Shown: in pieces, positions 9,075 to 18,911 of the stretch
How positions within the stretch are numbered: the stretch's first letter is position 1
How the letters are laid out: each line of letters begins with the position of its first letter
NCBI RefSeq assembly: GCF_000407165.1
Contig: NZ_KE136479.1
Span: forward strand, 1,561,464 to 1,625,463
DNA: 64,000 nucleotides
Direction: 5' to 3'
Source: Enterococcus haemoperoxidus ATCC BAA-382
GTDB taxonomy: Bacteria > Bacillota > Bacilli > Lactobacillales > Enterococcaceae
The notes under the pieces: model-generated
The model's input: only the letters and a program-made list of their open reading frames with translations
Told to the model about the DNA's origin: nothing
The model's database searches: none
Translations under genes and position numbers: made by a program

Positions 9075-12000
9075 TCATTTGAAAACAACATTTTGACCAC
9101 CTAAGATCGCCTCTAATTGTTCTTTTGCATCTACTGTATCCGTTACCCAATTCTCTTCTCCTAAGACTAATTTCTTCCCATTTTTTTCAAAATAAATGAT
9201 TACCGGCGTATTGCCTTTGTGTTTTTGAATGACTTCGTGAATGCTTTGCAGAACCTCTTTTTGATCTTTCGCTTCAATAATTTTTAAATAACAAGTTGTT
9301 GCACTAATACTATTTTCAATTTCACTAGCTTTTTCAATCTGGTTTACCAATAATTGAAGTTCTTGATTATAGTTACTTTTTTCTATTTTACCTTCTACGA
9401 AATAAACTTGATTTTTTTCAACATTTTGACGAAGGGTTCTGAAAACTGTAGGAAAAAGTGTCAAAGATATTGCCCCAGTCAAGTCATCACCTTCTACAAA
9501 AGCCATTTGTTCGCCTTTTTTTGTACGAATCACTCGGATATCTTTTACATAAATCAATAGGCGCGCCGCTTGATTTTCCACTACGTCGCTGACTAACATC
9601 ACTTGTTTGGCCAAACGAGTTTTTTTGAATTCCTCAGTAGGATGACCTGATAAATAAACACCTAGAAATTGTTCTTCTTGTTCTAATTTCTCTTCTAAAG
9701 TGTAATCGGCTACTTCTACTTCTTTCAATTTCAGCGTATCTTCTAAAAGATTCATACTGCCGCCGCTATAGATAATATTTTGAATTTCACTATCTAAGCT
9801 AACAGCTAATTGACGGCGATTTGACTGTAATTCATCAAAGGCACCAATGGCGATTAGAGGTTGAATATTTTCAGCTTTTAGCCACTTTCGGTCGATACGC
9901 AATAGAAATTGGTCAAAAGATTTAAACGGTCCACGTTCTTTACGTTCCTCTATGATATTTTGGATAAAATCTCTACGTATCCCTTTTAACGAGCTAAAAC
10001 CAAACGTTATTTGATCATCATTGTTTAGGTAAAAGCTGTATTGACTAGTATTGATGGAGGGTTGGATGATCGCCATTTTATTTTTACGTGCTTCGCCGAT
10101 ATATTCTTTGATTTTAGTCGGATTATGTCGTACAGAATGGAGAATTGCTGCATAAAATGCCCCTGGAAAATGTACTTTTAAGTAGGCCATTTGAAAGCCT
10201 ATAAAAGAATAAGCAAACGCATGAGATCGATTAAATCCATAGTTAGCAAATCGCTCGATATAATCATAAATAGTCGTTGCAACTTCTTCACTATGACCTT
10301 GTTTCATTGCGCCTTCAACAAAGTGCTTGCGTTCTTCATCCAGTACATCTTTTTTCTTTTTACTTACTGCACGTCGTAAAATATCTGCTTGCCCTAGACT
10401 AAATCCTGCCATCGTAGAAGCCACTTGAATGATTTGTTCCTGATACACAATAACACCATAAGTATTTTTTAAAATCGGCTCTAAAACAGGATCTGGGTAA
10501 TCAATTGGTTCTATCCCTTTTTTTCTGCGAATAAACAGGTCGATATTTTGCATTGGACCTGGTCGGTATAAAGCATTAACAGCCGCAATATCTTCAATAC
10601 TTGATGGTCCAAGTTTTCGTAAAACATTTCTGATACCTGCTGACTCAAACTGAAAAACGCCACTTGTTTCCCCTCGTCTAAACAAGGATAATGTCAATTC
10701 ATCATCTAAAGGAATTTGATTTAAGATCACTTCTTTTTTGTAGACGCGTTTAATCGACTTAATCGTATCATCAATGATCGATAGATTTCTCAATCCTAAG
10801 AAATCCATCTTTAGTAGTCCTATCTTCTCAACATCATTCATTGTAAATTGCGTCAGGAAAATATCATTTGAACCCGGTTGTAATGGGACGACATCTAAAA
10901 GATCCAAGTCACTGATCACCACGCCAGCTGCATGAGTTGAGACATGACGAGGTAACCCTTCTAAACGAACAGCTGTATCATATAACAAGCGGTTTGTCTC
11001 AGATGAATTTACTAATTCGACAAGATTTTTTGAATCAGCATATGCTGTTTTCAAGGTCATTTTTAGTGCACTAGGTACGGCATTAGACCAGCGATTTGAT
11101 TCACTTTGAGATAAACCGAACACTCTAGCAACATCTCTTAAAACCATTTTTGCTGCCATTGTACCAAAAGTAGCGATTTGTGCCATATGATAATGTCCAT
11201 ATTTTTCACGAACATATTGCAGCACTTCTTCACGCCGATTATCAGGAATATCTAAGTCTATATCGGGCATAGAATGCCTTTCTGGATTTAAAAATCGTTC
11301 AAAGAGTAAGTCGTATTTGATTGGATCGACATCTGTGATCGACAAAACATATGACACTAAAGAACCCGCAGCAGAACCACGACCTGCACCTGTTACGATT
11401 TTTCTATCATGAGCAAAGGCCATTACATCCCATACAATCAAGAAGTAATCATCAAATCCCATCGTATGAATAATATCAAGTTCTTTTACTAACCGTTCTT
11501 CATATTCAACTGAAACATTCGAGATGCGTTCAGGTAGTTTCTTCAAGCATAACTCTTTTAAAAATTCTCCTGCTTGTTTCCCCTCTGGAATCGGATAATG
11601 CGGTAGTAAACGTTGATGTAACGGAATCTCCAAAATACAAGAATCAGCAAGCTTTTCTGCATTTTGGACAGCTTGTTCATTCACCTTTATGAGTAATTGT
11701 TCTGCTGCATCTGTCTGATTTCTTAAATAAAAGGGGCCTTCAATCTTTGTTTCCTCGGCATTTAACGTCATCTGTTGGCCTTCATCAATGTGCGCTAATA
11801 CTTTCAACGCAAAGCCGTCTTCTCGGTTTAAATAACGAGTTTCCTGCAAAGCAAGGAGCGGCTGATTTTTTGCTTCATAAAACTTAAAAAGTGCTGGATC
11901 AGTTTCCGGATTACATGTAAATGAGGCACCTGCAAAAAAAGACGACGGGTCAAATAATTGCACTAGCTGATCTAAACTTTCAGAGGCCTCCACTTCATTT

Positions 12001-12407
12001 CTTTTTAAAGCAAAAGAAACTTCTCCTTTGTCAGAGGGCATAACAGCAAACAAATGCGTTAAATGTTCTTTAATTGCATCTAAATAAAAAATTCTTTCGC
12101 TATTCATTTTCGCAGTGGAAATCCGCATCAAGTTTTGGTAGCCTTCTATATCTTTTGCATAGAGTAACAATTGAGCCGATTGTTCGGACTTTTTTGGGGT
12201 GTAATCTAACGTCAAACCAATGATTGGTTTAATTGCTTCCTTTTTACAGACTTCAAAAAATTCGATTGCCCCGTGAAGTACATTTATATCCGTAATTCCT
12301 AACGTCGTATAACCTAATTTTTTTGCTTGTTGCACTAATTCTTGAATACGAATAGTACTGGAGAGTAATGAATAGGAAGTAATTGTATATAATTGTGGAA
12401 AGGGCAT
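9075..12407 (-). CDS. dnaE: DNA polymerase III alpha subunit DnaE
   Basis: Replicative DNA polymerase of class C, 1110 residues, the DnaE form that in Firmicutes extends primers on the lagging strand beside PolC. The order is PHP domain (1-270), polymerase core with GRGSAAGSLVSYVL and catalytic PDIDLDIPD, helix-hairpin-helix region, and C-terminal OB fold. The PHP start reads LYTITSYSLL where metal-binding forms have LHxHS, so the histidines expected for nuclease activity are missing at this motif. The ATG follows AAGGAGATGTCC. It is a single gene with no obvious terminator before the pfkA promoter. Confidence 0.97.
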   Translation of the reverse strand: MPFPQLYTITSYSLLSSTIRIQELVQQAKKLGYTTLGITDINVLHGAIEFFEVCKKEAIKPIIGLTLDYTPKKSEQSAQLLLYAKDIEGYQNLMRISTAKMNSERIFYLDAIKEHLTHLFAVMPSDKGEVSFALKRNEVEASESLDQLVQLFDPSSFFAGASFTCNPETDPALFKFYEAKNQPLLALQETRYLNREDGFALKVLAHIDEGQQMTLNAEETKIEGPFYLRNQTDAAEQLLIKVNEQAVQNAEKLADSCILEIPLHQRLLPHYPIPEGKQAGEFLKELCLKKLPERISNVSVEYEERLVKELDIIHTMGFDDYFLIVWDVMAFAHDRKIVTGAGRGSAAGSLVSYVLSITDVDPIKYDLLFERFLNPERHSMPDIDLDIPDNRREEVLQYVREKYGHYHMAQIATFGTMAAKMVLRDVARVFGLSQSESNRWSNAVPSALKMTLKTAYADSKNLVELVNSSETNRLLYDTAVRLEGLPRHVSTHAAGVVISDLDLLDVVPLQPGSNDIFLTQFTMNDVEKIGLLKMDFLGLRNLSIIDDTIKSIKRVYKKEVILNQIPLDDELTLSLFRRGETSGVFQFESAGIRNVLRKLGPSSIEDIAAVNALYRPGPMQNIDLFIRRKKGIEPIDYPDPVLEPILKNTYGVIVYQEQIIQVASTMAGFSLGQADILRRAVSKKKKDVLDEERKHFVEGAMKQGHSEEVATTIYDYIERFANYGFNRSHAFAYSFIGFQMAYLKVHFPGAFYAAILHSVRHNPTKIKEYIGEARKNKMAIIQPSINTSQYSFYLNNDDQITFGFSSLKGIRRDFIQNIIEERKERGPFKSFDQFLLRIDRKWLKAENIQPLIAIGAFDELQSNRRQLAVSLDSEIQNIIYSGGSMNLLEDTLKLKEVEVADYTLEEKLEQEEQFLGVYLSGHPTEEFKKTRLAKQVMLVSDVVENQAARLLIYVKDIRVIRTKKGEQMAFVEGDDLTGAISLTLFPTVFRTLRQNVEKNQVYFVEGKIEKSNYNQELQLLVNQIEKASEIENSISATTCYLKIIEAKDQKEVLQSIHEVIQKHKGNTPVIIYFEKNGKKLVLGEENWVTDTVDAKEQLEAILGGQNVVFK

Positions 12408-12463
12408 AGGACATCTCCTTTTACATGTGATGGTTTTAAATCAAAAATGTAACTTTCATTTTC

Positions 12464-12491
12464 TTTACATTTACAAAAATTGTGCTAAACT
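12464..12491 (+). promoter_or_regulatory. Promoter of the DUF2929 gene
   Basis: TTTACA at 12464-12469, a 16-base spacer and TAAACT at 12486-12491, about 25 bases before the start codon at 12516. Confidence 0.55.
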
Positions 12492-12515
12492 ATAGCTAGA
12501 AAAGAGGTGCAATCC

Positions 12516-12707
12516 ATGCGTTACATTCTTGTATTGTTGTGGTCCTTTTTACTAGGACAAGTGGTCGGCTATATCGGTGGTGCCTTAAACGGCGGAACCT
12601 ATGATTTTATGCTGACAACGATTATGTCATTGACTACCGGCGTGATTATCTTATTGATTGGTCAATTCGCATTACCAAAAAAAGAAACCACTAAAAGTGC
12701 TCAATAA
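12516..12707 (+). CDS. Small membrane protein, YjzD/DUF2929 family
   Basis: A 63-residue protein with two predicted membrane helices, starting MRYILVLLWSFLLGQVVGYI and ending in a short basic tail KKETTKSAQ. The GALNGGTYDF turn between helices is typical of the DUF2929 (YjzD) family of Firmicutes, whose function is unknown. The ATG at 12516 is chosen because AGAGGTG lies 6 bases upstream; the GTG at 12507 is inside that binding site. It is transcribed divergently from dnaE and ends at a shared bidirectional terminator. Confidence 0.8.
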   Translation: MRYILVLLWSFLLGQVVGYIGGALNGGTYDFMLTTIMSLTTGVIILLIGQFALPKKETTKSAQ

Positions 12708-12785
12708 CTCTTAAGTTGCTATCTTAAGCTGATTTTTCAAAACAGCTTTTGAACTGACCATCTATTAGTTGAAAATCATGATTAT

Positions 12786-12826
12786 AAAAAAACCAGTTAC
12801 TACAAACATTGTAACTGGTTTTTTTA
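12786..12826. terminator. Bidirectional terminator
   Basis: Perfect 10-bp stem AACCAGTTAC (12791-12800) with its complement at 12811-12820, flanked by an A-run and a T-run. It serves the convergent DUF2929 and MFS genes. Confidence 0.9.
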
Positions 12827-12839
12827 TGTTTTCAACTGT

Positions 12840-14036
12840 TTATAGCTTTTTATTTAAAATTTTTCGGAAATTGAACAAAGATAGGCAAATATTTCCCAGT
12901 ACAAAACAGGCTGTTACAATAAATACCGCGCTGTACCCCATACCGTGAGCCACCGTCGAACCGATCATCGGACCTAAGACTTGTCCAAAATTACTAAACA
13001 TTTGATTATAACTATAAACACGACTAACACCTTCTGAGGGCGTGATTTTGCTGATTAAGGTGTTGATCGACGGCATCAAAGCTCCAGTTGAAAATCCTAA
13101 GAAAAAGCGCAATAATCCTAGTTGAAAAGGAGTTTTAACAAATGCCATAGGAATATAACAAATCATTGATAAAAACAACCCTGCTAACAAAACCTTATGA
13201 TTGCCAATCTTGTCCCCTAGTTTCCCTAAAACTGGCGAAGAAATCACCGCTGATACACCTGCAACAGAAACAATTAAACCACTAATGAATAAAATATTGC
13301 CAGTATCATGACTCAATGAACGAATATATAACGTTAAAATCGGGCTAATACTCGTAACGCCAATTTGTAAAATCAACGTTGTAATGAATAATCCAATCAA
13401 AATAGACACATGGTCCATCTTTGAAAAAATTTCTTTTGTACTTAACAAATTTTTCTTTTCAACTGGTTGGAAGTCTTCTTTCACCATAAAAATCGTTAAC
13501 ATTGTCGTAATCAACAATACAATTCCAGTGATAATAAAAACATTTTCCATCCCAAACCATTGAGCCAACGCCCCTCCGATAGATGGCCCAATCAAGTTTC
13601 CAGCAATAGCACCTGTGGAAAGCGTTCCTAATGCCCATCCACTTTTTTCTTTTGGGGCTTGAGACGCGATCATGGCGGTTGCATTTGGAATATACCCAGA
13701 CAATATACCGTTAAAAAAGCGCATAATCAAGAGCCAATAAACATTTGGTACAAATGCTAACGACCCCATCGTAATTGTCATTCCAGCTGCTGCCCGGATC
13801 ATCATGAGCTTTCGCCCTTTTCTATCCGCTAAATTACCCCAAATAGGTGCTACGATTGCAGCGGCAAATGCCGTAACAGATATGGCAAGTCCAGAAAACA
13901 ACGCAACCTGACTCTTTGGTGTTCCTAGCTGCTCAACATAGACGGGGATAAAGGGCATCACTAAACTAATACTTGCACCAGTAAAAAAACAGCCTAACCA
14001 GGCAACCATTAAATTTTTTTTCCAATCAATTTTCAT
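12840..14036 (-). CDS. MFS efflux transporter, multidrug type
   Basis: A major facilitator superfamily protein of 398 residues with about 12 membrane helices. It shows the MFS motif A GNLADRKGRKLMM in the loop between helices 2 and 3 and a second copy GKLGDKIGNHKVLL in the other half. The helix-5 region SGWALGTLSTGAIAGNLIGPSIGG resembles motif C of drug/proton antiporters, so export of drugs or metabolites is likely (MdtG/PmrA/NorA-like). The substrate cannot be read from sequence. The start MKIDWKKN at 14036 has GAGG 11 bases upstream; the GTG at 14048 is too close to that site. Confidence 0.85.
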   Translation of the reverse strand: MKIDWKKNLMVAWLGCFFTGASISLVMPFIPVYVEQLGTPKSQVALFSGLAISVTAFAAAIVAPIWGNLADRKGRKLMMIRAAAGMTITMGSLAFVPNVYWLLIMRFFNGILSGYIPNATAMIASQAPKEKSGWALGTLSTGAIAGNLIGPSIGGALAQWFGMENVFIITGIVLLITTMLTIFMVKEDFQPVEKKNLLSTKEIFSKMDHVSILIGLFITTLILQIGVTSISPILTLYIRSLSHDTGNILFISGLIVSVAGVSAVISSPVLGKLGDKIGNHKVLLAGLFLSMICYIPMAFVKTPFQLGLLRFFLGFSTGALMPSINTLISKITPSEGVSRVYSYNQMFSNFGQVLGPMIGSTVAHGMGYSAVFIVTACFVLGNICLSLFNFRKILNKKL

Positions 14037-14121
14037 TTTAAAGCACACCTCACAAGTTCTTCACTATTAACTATACTCCAAATTTTCAAATCTCTCAAAA
14101 AATTTTTACGCAAGCACATAA

Positions 14122-14153
14122 AAAGCTTAACTATCTAAATGACAGCTAAGCTT
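14122..14153 (-). terminator. Weak terminator-like hairpin after the purine permease gene
   Basis: Stem of roughly 9-10 bp with one mismatch (AAAGCTTAGCT against AGTTAAGCTTT on the minus strand) followed by a short T-run, just after the permease stop codon. Confidence 0.5.
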
Positions 14154-14169
14154 TATCAATAATAGTGGC

Positions 14170-15576
14170 TTACAAAATCGCCAAAATAATGAAATTCAGG
14201 ATAAACAGTGCGTTAACGACCCAAAGAATTGGTGAAATTTCTCTGAATTTCCCTTTTGCAACTTTAACAATTGCATAAAAAATGAAGCCTGCTGCAATCC
14301 CATAAGAAATGCTATAACATAATCCCATAAAAATAGAAGCGAAAAATGCAGGAATTGCTTCTTCTAAATTTGTCCATTCAATATCTTTAAATGAAGCAAG
14401 CATCATCACACCCACTAAAATCAGTGCAGGAGCAGTTGCTTGTGCTGGAACAATTGCAATCAGTGGTGAAAATAGACTGCTTAATGCGAACAAGGCAGCA
14501 ACCACAACTGACGTTAAGCCAGTCCGTCCACCAGCTCCAATACCTGCAGCACTTTCAACATAGGTCGTAGTGTTAGATGTTCCAAAAACAGCACCGATTG
14601 ATGTTGCAATTGCATCTGCAAACAAAGCTTTATCCATTTTTGTAGAAAAACCTTTACTATCTTCCAATGCTAACTCATCTTCTTTGGAAAATATTCCTGT
14701 ACGGCGTCCTGTTCCAATAAAAGTACCGATCGTATCAAATGTGTCTGACAAGCTAAACGCAATAATCGTCATCAAAACTTGAGGGATTTTTGAGGCATCA
14801 CTGAATAACGACTGCATACCGTCAGCACCAAAAGCCGCACCAAAAGTCGTCCCTAATTCACTGATAGAATTTCCTAAAGAATTTGCTTGCCAGTCAATCG
14901 CTGACAAATCAACGACACCTAGCGGAATCGCAATGATCGTTGTGGCTACGATACCAATCAAAATAGCACCTCGAACATTTAACACGACTAAAACCGTGGT
15001 CAAAACTAATCCAATCACAGCTAATATAATTTCTGGATTATTAAAATTTCCCAAAGCAGGAACGATACTATTGCCATTAACAACACCCTTAGTAGGTTCA
15101 GCTTGTACTGTAAAATCCAATAATTTTGCATTTTTGATACCTACATATGCAACAAAAATTCCAATACCGCCGCCAATTGCATGCTGCATGCTTTCTGGTA
15201 TAGCTTTGATGATCAACTTTCGTATTTTTGTGACAGTAATCAAGACATTGATTAGTCCACAGATAAACACCATTGCTAATGCTTGTTGCCAGGTATACCC
15301 TAAGCCAAAAACCACAGTAAAGGTGAAAAACGCATTTAATCCCATGCCTGGTGCTTGAGCATAAGGGACATTTGCAAATAGTCCCATGATCAAAGTTCCT
15401 ATAATCGATGCAATAATCGTTGCTAAAAATACTGCTTGAAACGGCATTCCCGTTTGAGATAAAATCGACGGATTTACGAATAAAATATAGCTCATCGCAA
15501 AAAATGTCGTTACCCCTGCCACCATTTCAGTTGAGATCGTTGTTTTGTTTTCCTTTAATTTGAAAAACTTTTCCAT
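14170..15576 (-). CDS. Purine nucleobase permease, AzgA-like (NCS2 family)
   Basis: A 468-residue permease of the AzgA/PbuG branch of the NCS2 superfamily, expected to import hypoxanthine, guanine or adenine with protons. Family segments visible are FFAMSYILFVNP, QAPGMGLNAFFTF, SLSDTFDTIGTFIGTGR and the serine/threonine-rich FGTSNTTTYVESAAGIG, within about 14 hydrophobic spans. The ATG at 15576 is preferred because GGGAG lies 12 bases upstream and it matches the usual MEKFFKL start. Its promoter carries a PurR box with the same spacing as the purC and purE promoters, so it most likely belongs to the PurR regulon. The exact base transported is not resolved. Confidence 0.9.
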   Translation of the reverse strand: MEKFFKLKENKTTISTEMVAGVTTFFAMSYILFVNPSILSQTGMPFQAVFLATIIASIIGTLIMGLFANVPYAQAPGMGLNAFFTFTVVFGLGYTWQQALAMVFICGLINVLITVTKIRKLIIKAIPESMQHAIGGGIGIFVAYVGIKNAKLLDFTVQAEPTKGVVNGNSIVPALGNFNNPEIILAVIGLVLTTVLVVLNVRGAILIGIVATTIIAIPLGVVDLSAIDWQANSLGNSISELGTTFGAAFGADGMQSLFSDASKIPQVLMTIIAFSLSDTFDTIGTFIGTGRRTGIFSKEDELALEDSKGFSTKMDKALFADAIATSIGAVFGTSNTTTYVESAAGIGAGGRTGLTSVVVAALFALSSLFSPLIAIVPAQATAPALILVGVMMLASFKDIEWTNLEEAIPAFFASIFMGLCYSISYGIAAGFIFYAIVKVAKGKFREISPILWVVNALFILNFIILAIL

Positions 15577-15710
15577 GAAATTGTCTCGCTCCCTTTTTAC
15601 CAAAAAATTTTATCAGGATGATTCAGTTTGCTCGTCGAAATAACTATTTAGAGAGCCAACTGTCTGTAAATAATAAGTGCATGTTCCTGTTTCCTGATGA
15701 ATACTTTTAA

Positions 15711-15739
15711 AGTATAAGACAGCCATTTCTTCTTTTCAA
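15711..15739 (-). promoter_or_regulatory. Purine permease promoter
   Basis: On the minus strand, TTGAAA (15734-15739), 17-base spacer, TATACT (15711-15716). Predicted start of transcription near 15704, giving a leader of about 130 bases. Confidence 0.8.
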
Positions 15740-15773
15740 CAAAATATTAACTTTCACACTGTTTTTTCTTTTT

Positions 15774-15786
15774 AATGTTCGTGTTT
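15774..15786 (-). promoter_or_regulatory. PurR box of the purine permease
   Basis: On the minus strand this reads AAACACGAACATT, close to the lactic acid bacterial PurBox consensus AWWWCCGAACWWT. Its TTCG (forward) begins 39 bases beyond the end of the -35 element, as at purC and purE, placing it near -76. Confidence 0.8.
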
Positions 15787-15833
15787 TAGGAACAACCAAT
15801 TGTTTCTTCTACTCATTACTCGATGTTAATAAA

Positions 15834-15875
15834 AAACTTTACAGGTACTGAATGAAAATCATAACTGTAAAGTTT
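15834..15875 (-). terminator. Terminator of the 5'-nucleotidase gene
   Basis: Perfect 11-bp stem AAACTTTACAG (15834-15844) with complement at 15865-15875, followed on the minus strand by TTT and further T. Confidence 0.88.
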
Positions 15876-15882
15876 CTTTATT

Positions 15883-18171
15883 CTATAGAATTTTTCGTTT
15901 CAATATAACAACAACACAGGTACTGATTGCCATAGTTCCAGCTAAAATTGCATGACTAGATTGTTGTTCACCAGTTTTCGGTAATTCTTTTTTAGCTCCT
16001 GTCTCAGGAAGTTCTTTAGTATTCGACGTTATCAAGATTGCTTCTTTTCTAGCTAGAATTTCTATTGGAAATGCCATTTTATTTTTCTCTTCATCCAATA
16101 CAAGAGCAGTCAATTGCTTCTTCTCGTTAAGTTTTAATGACGTAACATCGATTTTAATACGCCCTTCCGAATCAGCATGTCCAGCTAAATCAGCATCTGG
16201 AAGTTCTGTTGTTCTTGCATTTGTTTGAGGAAATTCACCATCATAGAGTAAAATCGTTGCATTGGGTAGTGTAACACCTCTCAAAAGTTCGTCATCTTCA
16301 TACAAAGGATCAAAAATGGTCGCTTTTTTGATTTTGTCCTCTGCTTCTTTTGAGTCCGGTGCTCCCGGGTCTATTGGCGAACTCGGATCAATTAGTTTTT
16401 TACGGTTTTCAATGGATGCTTCAATCAGCTCTCCGGATGCTTCTTTACTTTCAATATACCCAACAAATGTCTCTGTATCGGGTTTAATCGCATTAACTAA
16501 CTTCCCTCCGGTAAACCCAGAAAAGCCATCGCCTCCGCCAAATAAAAAGTCATTGATTACGACGAGATATGTTTGACCTGTCTGAATCGGAGTACCGTCT
16601 TTTTTATACATATCTTGGACTTTAAAGGGTTGATTTTTATCTTTAGTTGCTACATAAGTATAGGATAATCCAGAAATTTGTAAGAAGTAACGTCCTTCTT
16701 CATCGTATTGCTCATTTAGCACTTGTTCAACTTGTGCGCCAGTCATTTCGACTACTTGCATGATATTCCCAAAAGGTTGCACTGCTTGAGCCGCCCCCCA
16801 CGTAATATCACGATTTTCTCCAACAGCTAAATCAGCACGAATACCACCATTGTTTGTCATAGCAAAATCAGCATCAATTCCTTGAGCCTTAGCCATCGCA
16901 ACTTGACCATCAGTGATCAGATTACCAAGCGGTGATTCTTTCGACTCATTGACTTCCCGAGTGATTGCCCCATTCTCTTTAGCTGTTCCAATTTTCTTAT
17001 TCGTAACTTCTGCTACACGTTTTTCAGCATCTTTTACGGTTGTTTCCACTTTTTCATCAAGCTTAGGAGCATCCTTTACACCTGGATCTACTGGTAAAAC
17101 CTTTGCTTTAGGAACATCGACAAAATCTTTTGTTTCAGGATCAAGTGTTCCTTGTAAGTCGATATAGCCTTTTCCTTGAGCCGTTGACTGAACTACTCTT
17201 GTTTTGTTGACTACCCCATTTGTATATTGGTGGTTGTGCGCTGCAAAAAATGCATCTACGCTATTTTCAGGATAGATTTCAGCGACTTTATTCATAATTT
17301 CTCCAGCTTCACCGTTCACTTTATTCTCTTTGCTAGTAGCAGGAACATGGGCTAACACAACGATTGCTTTCACTTTTTCTTTCTCTTGTAGTATATTAGA
17401 ATAATAGGCAATCGTTTCAGCTTCATTTAAAAAGTCATACGCTTCATAATGTTCCTTTAAAACTAAATTAGGAATTTCAGTTGTAACAACGCCGATAAAA
17501 CCAACTTTTACTTTATTATTTTCTGTTCCCACTTCTTTGATCGTATAAGGTTTCCAACCAAAAGGGATTTCTTCTGTTCCTTTTTTAACGACATTTCCGA
17601 TTACAATCTCCGTTTTCGATGCCTCTCTTGGATAATCCATTAAAATCCCATACGGATCATTTTTTGGCTTTTCACCAATCATGATTCGGTTAAACTCTTG
17701 TAAACCTTCATCAAATTCGTGATTTCCTAAGGTTCCCACAGAAAAATTCATTTGATTCAACACTTTAATCGTCGGCTCATCTTGAAGCAGACCTGAACTT
17801 GCTGGACTTGCTCCGACCATATCACCAGCTTGAACACGTATTGTTTGCGCACCTTTGTCAGCGGTTTCAAACTGCTTTTGCGCACGATTCAAATAGCTTG
17901 CTAAAAGCGAGGCTGTCCCAGCGTTTGCTGTTTTATTGCCTTCGTCATCAAAAAAAGATCCTGTTGTATTCAAAGCACCATGAAAATCATTGATGCCCAA
18001 AATTTGAAAGGGGATCTTCTCTTCTTGTGATTGTTGCTCCACTAACTGATTGCTATTTTCTATATCATTGACCGTTTGTGCATCAGCAAGCTTGCTAGTT
18101 CCAACGACACTACCACTAATTCCCCCAATAGTAAATAAAACAGTCAACAAAGAGCTTTGCCACTTTTTCAT
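15883..18171 (-). CDS. LPxTG-anchored 5'-nucleotidase / 2',3'-cyclic phosphodiesterase
   Basis: A 762-residue secreted enzyme of the UshA/NucA type, expected to strip phosphate from extracellular nucleotides. It has an N-terminal signal peptide (basic start then a hydrophobic stretch to about residue 30), a calcineurin-like metallophosphatase domain with ILGINDFHGAL and GNHEFDEGL (and the AAHNHQ motif), and a 5'-nucleotidase C-terminal domain with NNGGIRADL and FLFGGGDGFSGF. The C-terminus has two sortase-type motifs, LPETG and LPKTG, then a hydrophobic span and RKIL, so it should be linked to the cell wall by sortase A. It lies next to a PurR-box purine permease, suggesting nucleotide scavenging. 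The ATG follows AGAGGAG. Confidence 0.94.
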   Translation of the reverse strand: MKKWQSSLLTVLFTIGGISGSVVGTSKLADAQTVNDIENSNQLVEQQSQEEKIPFQILGINDFHGALNTTGSFFDDEGNKTANAGTASLLASYLNRAQKQFETADKGAQTIRVQAGDMVGASPASSGLLQDEPTIKVLNQMNFSVGTLGNHEFDEGLQEFNRIMIGEKPKNDPYGILMDYPREASKTEIVIGNVVKKGTEEIPFGWKPYTIKEVGTENNKVKVGFIGVVTTEIPNLVLKEHYEAYDFLNEAETIAYYSNILQEKEKVKAIVVLAHVPATSKENKVNGEAGEIMNKVAEIYPENSVDAFFAAHNHQYTNGVVNKTRVVQSTAQGKGYIDLQGTLDPETKDFVDVPKAKVLPVDPGVKDAPKLDEKVETTVKDAEKRVAEVTNKKIGTAKENGAITREVNESKESPLGNLITDGQVAMAKAQGIDADFAMTNNGGIRADLAVGENRDITWGAAQAVQPFGNIMQVVEMTGAQVEQVLNEQYDEEGRYFLQISGLSYTYVATKDKNQPFKVQDMYKKDGTPIQTGQTYLVVINDFLFGGGDGFSGFTGGKLVNAIKPDTETFVGYIESKEASGELIEASIENRKKLIDPSSPIDPGAPDSKEAEDKIKKATIFDPLYEDDELLRGVTLPNATILLYDGEFPQTNARTTELPDADLAGHADSEGRIKIDVTSLKLNEKKQLTALVLDEEKNKMAFPIEILARKEAILITSNTKELPETGAKKELPKTGEQQSSHAILAGTMAISTCVVVILKRKIL

Positions 18172-18245
18172 GTTGATAACTCCTCTTCAATTATTTCCAA
18201 ACATACTTAGTTAAAGAGTAACAATTTCCTCACACGCTGTCAACA

Positions 18246-18911
18246 CTACATCTCACCTTCATCAACCAATCTCAATCCTTTCAATCCAAAAATAGCCGCC
18301 AATAAAAGGAACTGCATCCCTGTAAATAAAAGGATAAATAAGACTTTGTTCACTGACCAATTAAAAAAAATAATTTGTAGTGTCTGGATAGGTTTAGTAA
18401 GTAAATGAACACTATGTAAACGATCAAATCGCCCAACAAAAATAGCCAAACTGGATAATACATTCACAATCATAATAAACAAAAACCCTTGCCATTTCTT
18501 ATTCAAAATATTTCTTTGAAAACATTCATTAAGCGTTGTAAATACTGTTGCCATCCCTAAAAGACCATATACACAGATTCCAACCGTCAATAAACTAAAA
18601 GAAAACCATGCAGACAATGACTGGCCGAAAATTTGATTCATCCCCTGATAAATAGATAAATTCTCTAAATGAAAAAAGTCTGTGAACAGATACGGTGCAT
18701 TGGGATAGAATAATAACCATAATATTCCTAATAGAAGAAACAATTGATTGTTCACTTTCTTATAATGAAAACTAAGTTCAAGTGGAATATAACCTAACAA
18801 GACATTCAATGCCATAAAATGATAATTTCTAGCAACAAATAGCATATAGAAGCAATACACTACAGTTGCTATTCGTATTGACCAACGATATATTTGAACC
18901 AAACTTTTCAC
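18246..18911 (-). CDS. DUF1361 membrane protein
   Basis: About 221 residues with roughly six membrane segments. FYPNAPYLFTDFFHL and the conserved SSLAIFVGRFDRLHS identify the DUF1361 family, which has no established function. The start is uncertain: a GTG at 18911 lies only 2 bases after AAGGA, while a TTG at 18902 has better spacing; there is no nearby ATG. It sits alone between the 5'-nucleotidase and the divergent HAD phosphatase gene. Confidence 0.8.
   Translation of the reverse strand: MKSLVQIYRWSIRIATVVYCFYMLFVARNYHFMALNVLLGYIPLELSFHYKKVNNQLFLLLGILWLLFYPNAPYLFTDFFHLENLSIYQGMNQIFGQSLSAWFSFSLLTVGICVYGLLGMATVFTTLNECFQRNILNKKWQGFLFIMIVNVLSSLAIFVGRFDRLHSVHLLTKPIQTLQIIFFNWSVNKVLFILLFTGMQFLLLAAIFGLKGLRLVDEGEM

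Noticed and set aside
15659-15723. Stem CTGTCT/AGACAG as a structured (riboswitch) leader of the purine permease
   Set aside because: The predicted promoter (-10 at 15711-15716, start near 15704) lies within it, so the full stem would not be transcribed, and no purine aptamer core is present.
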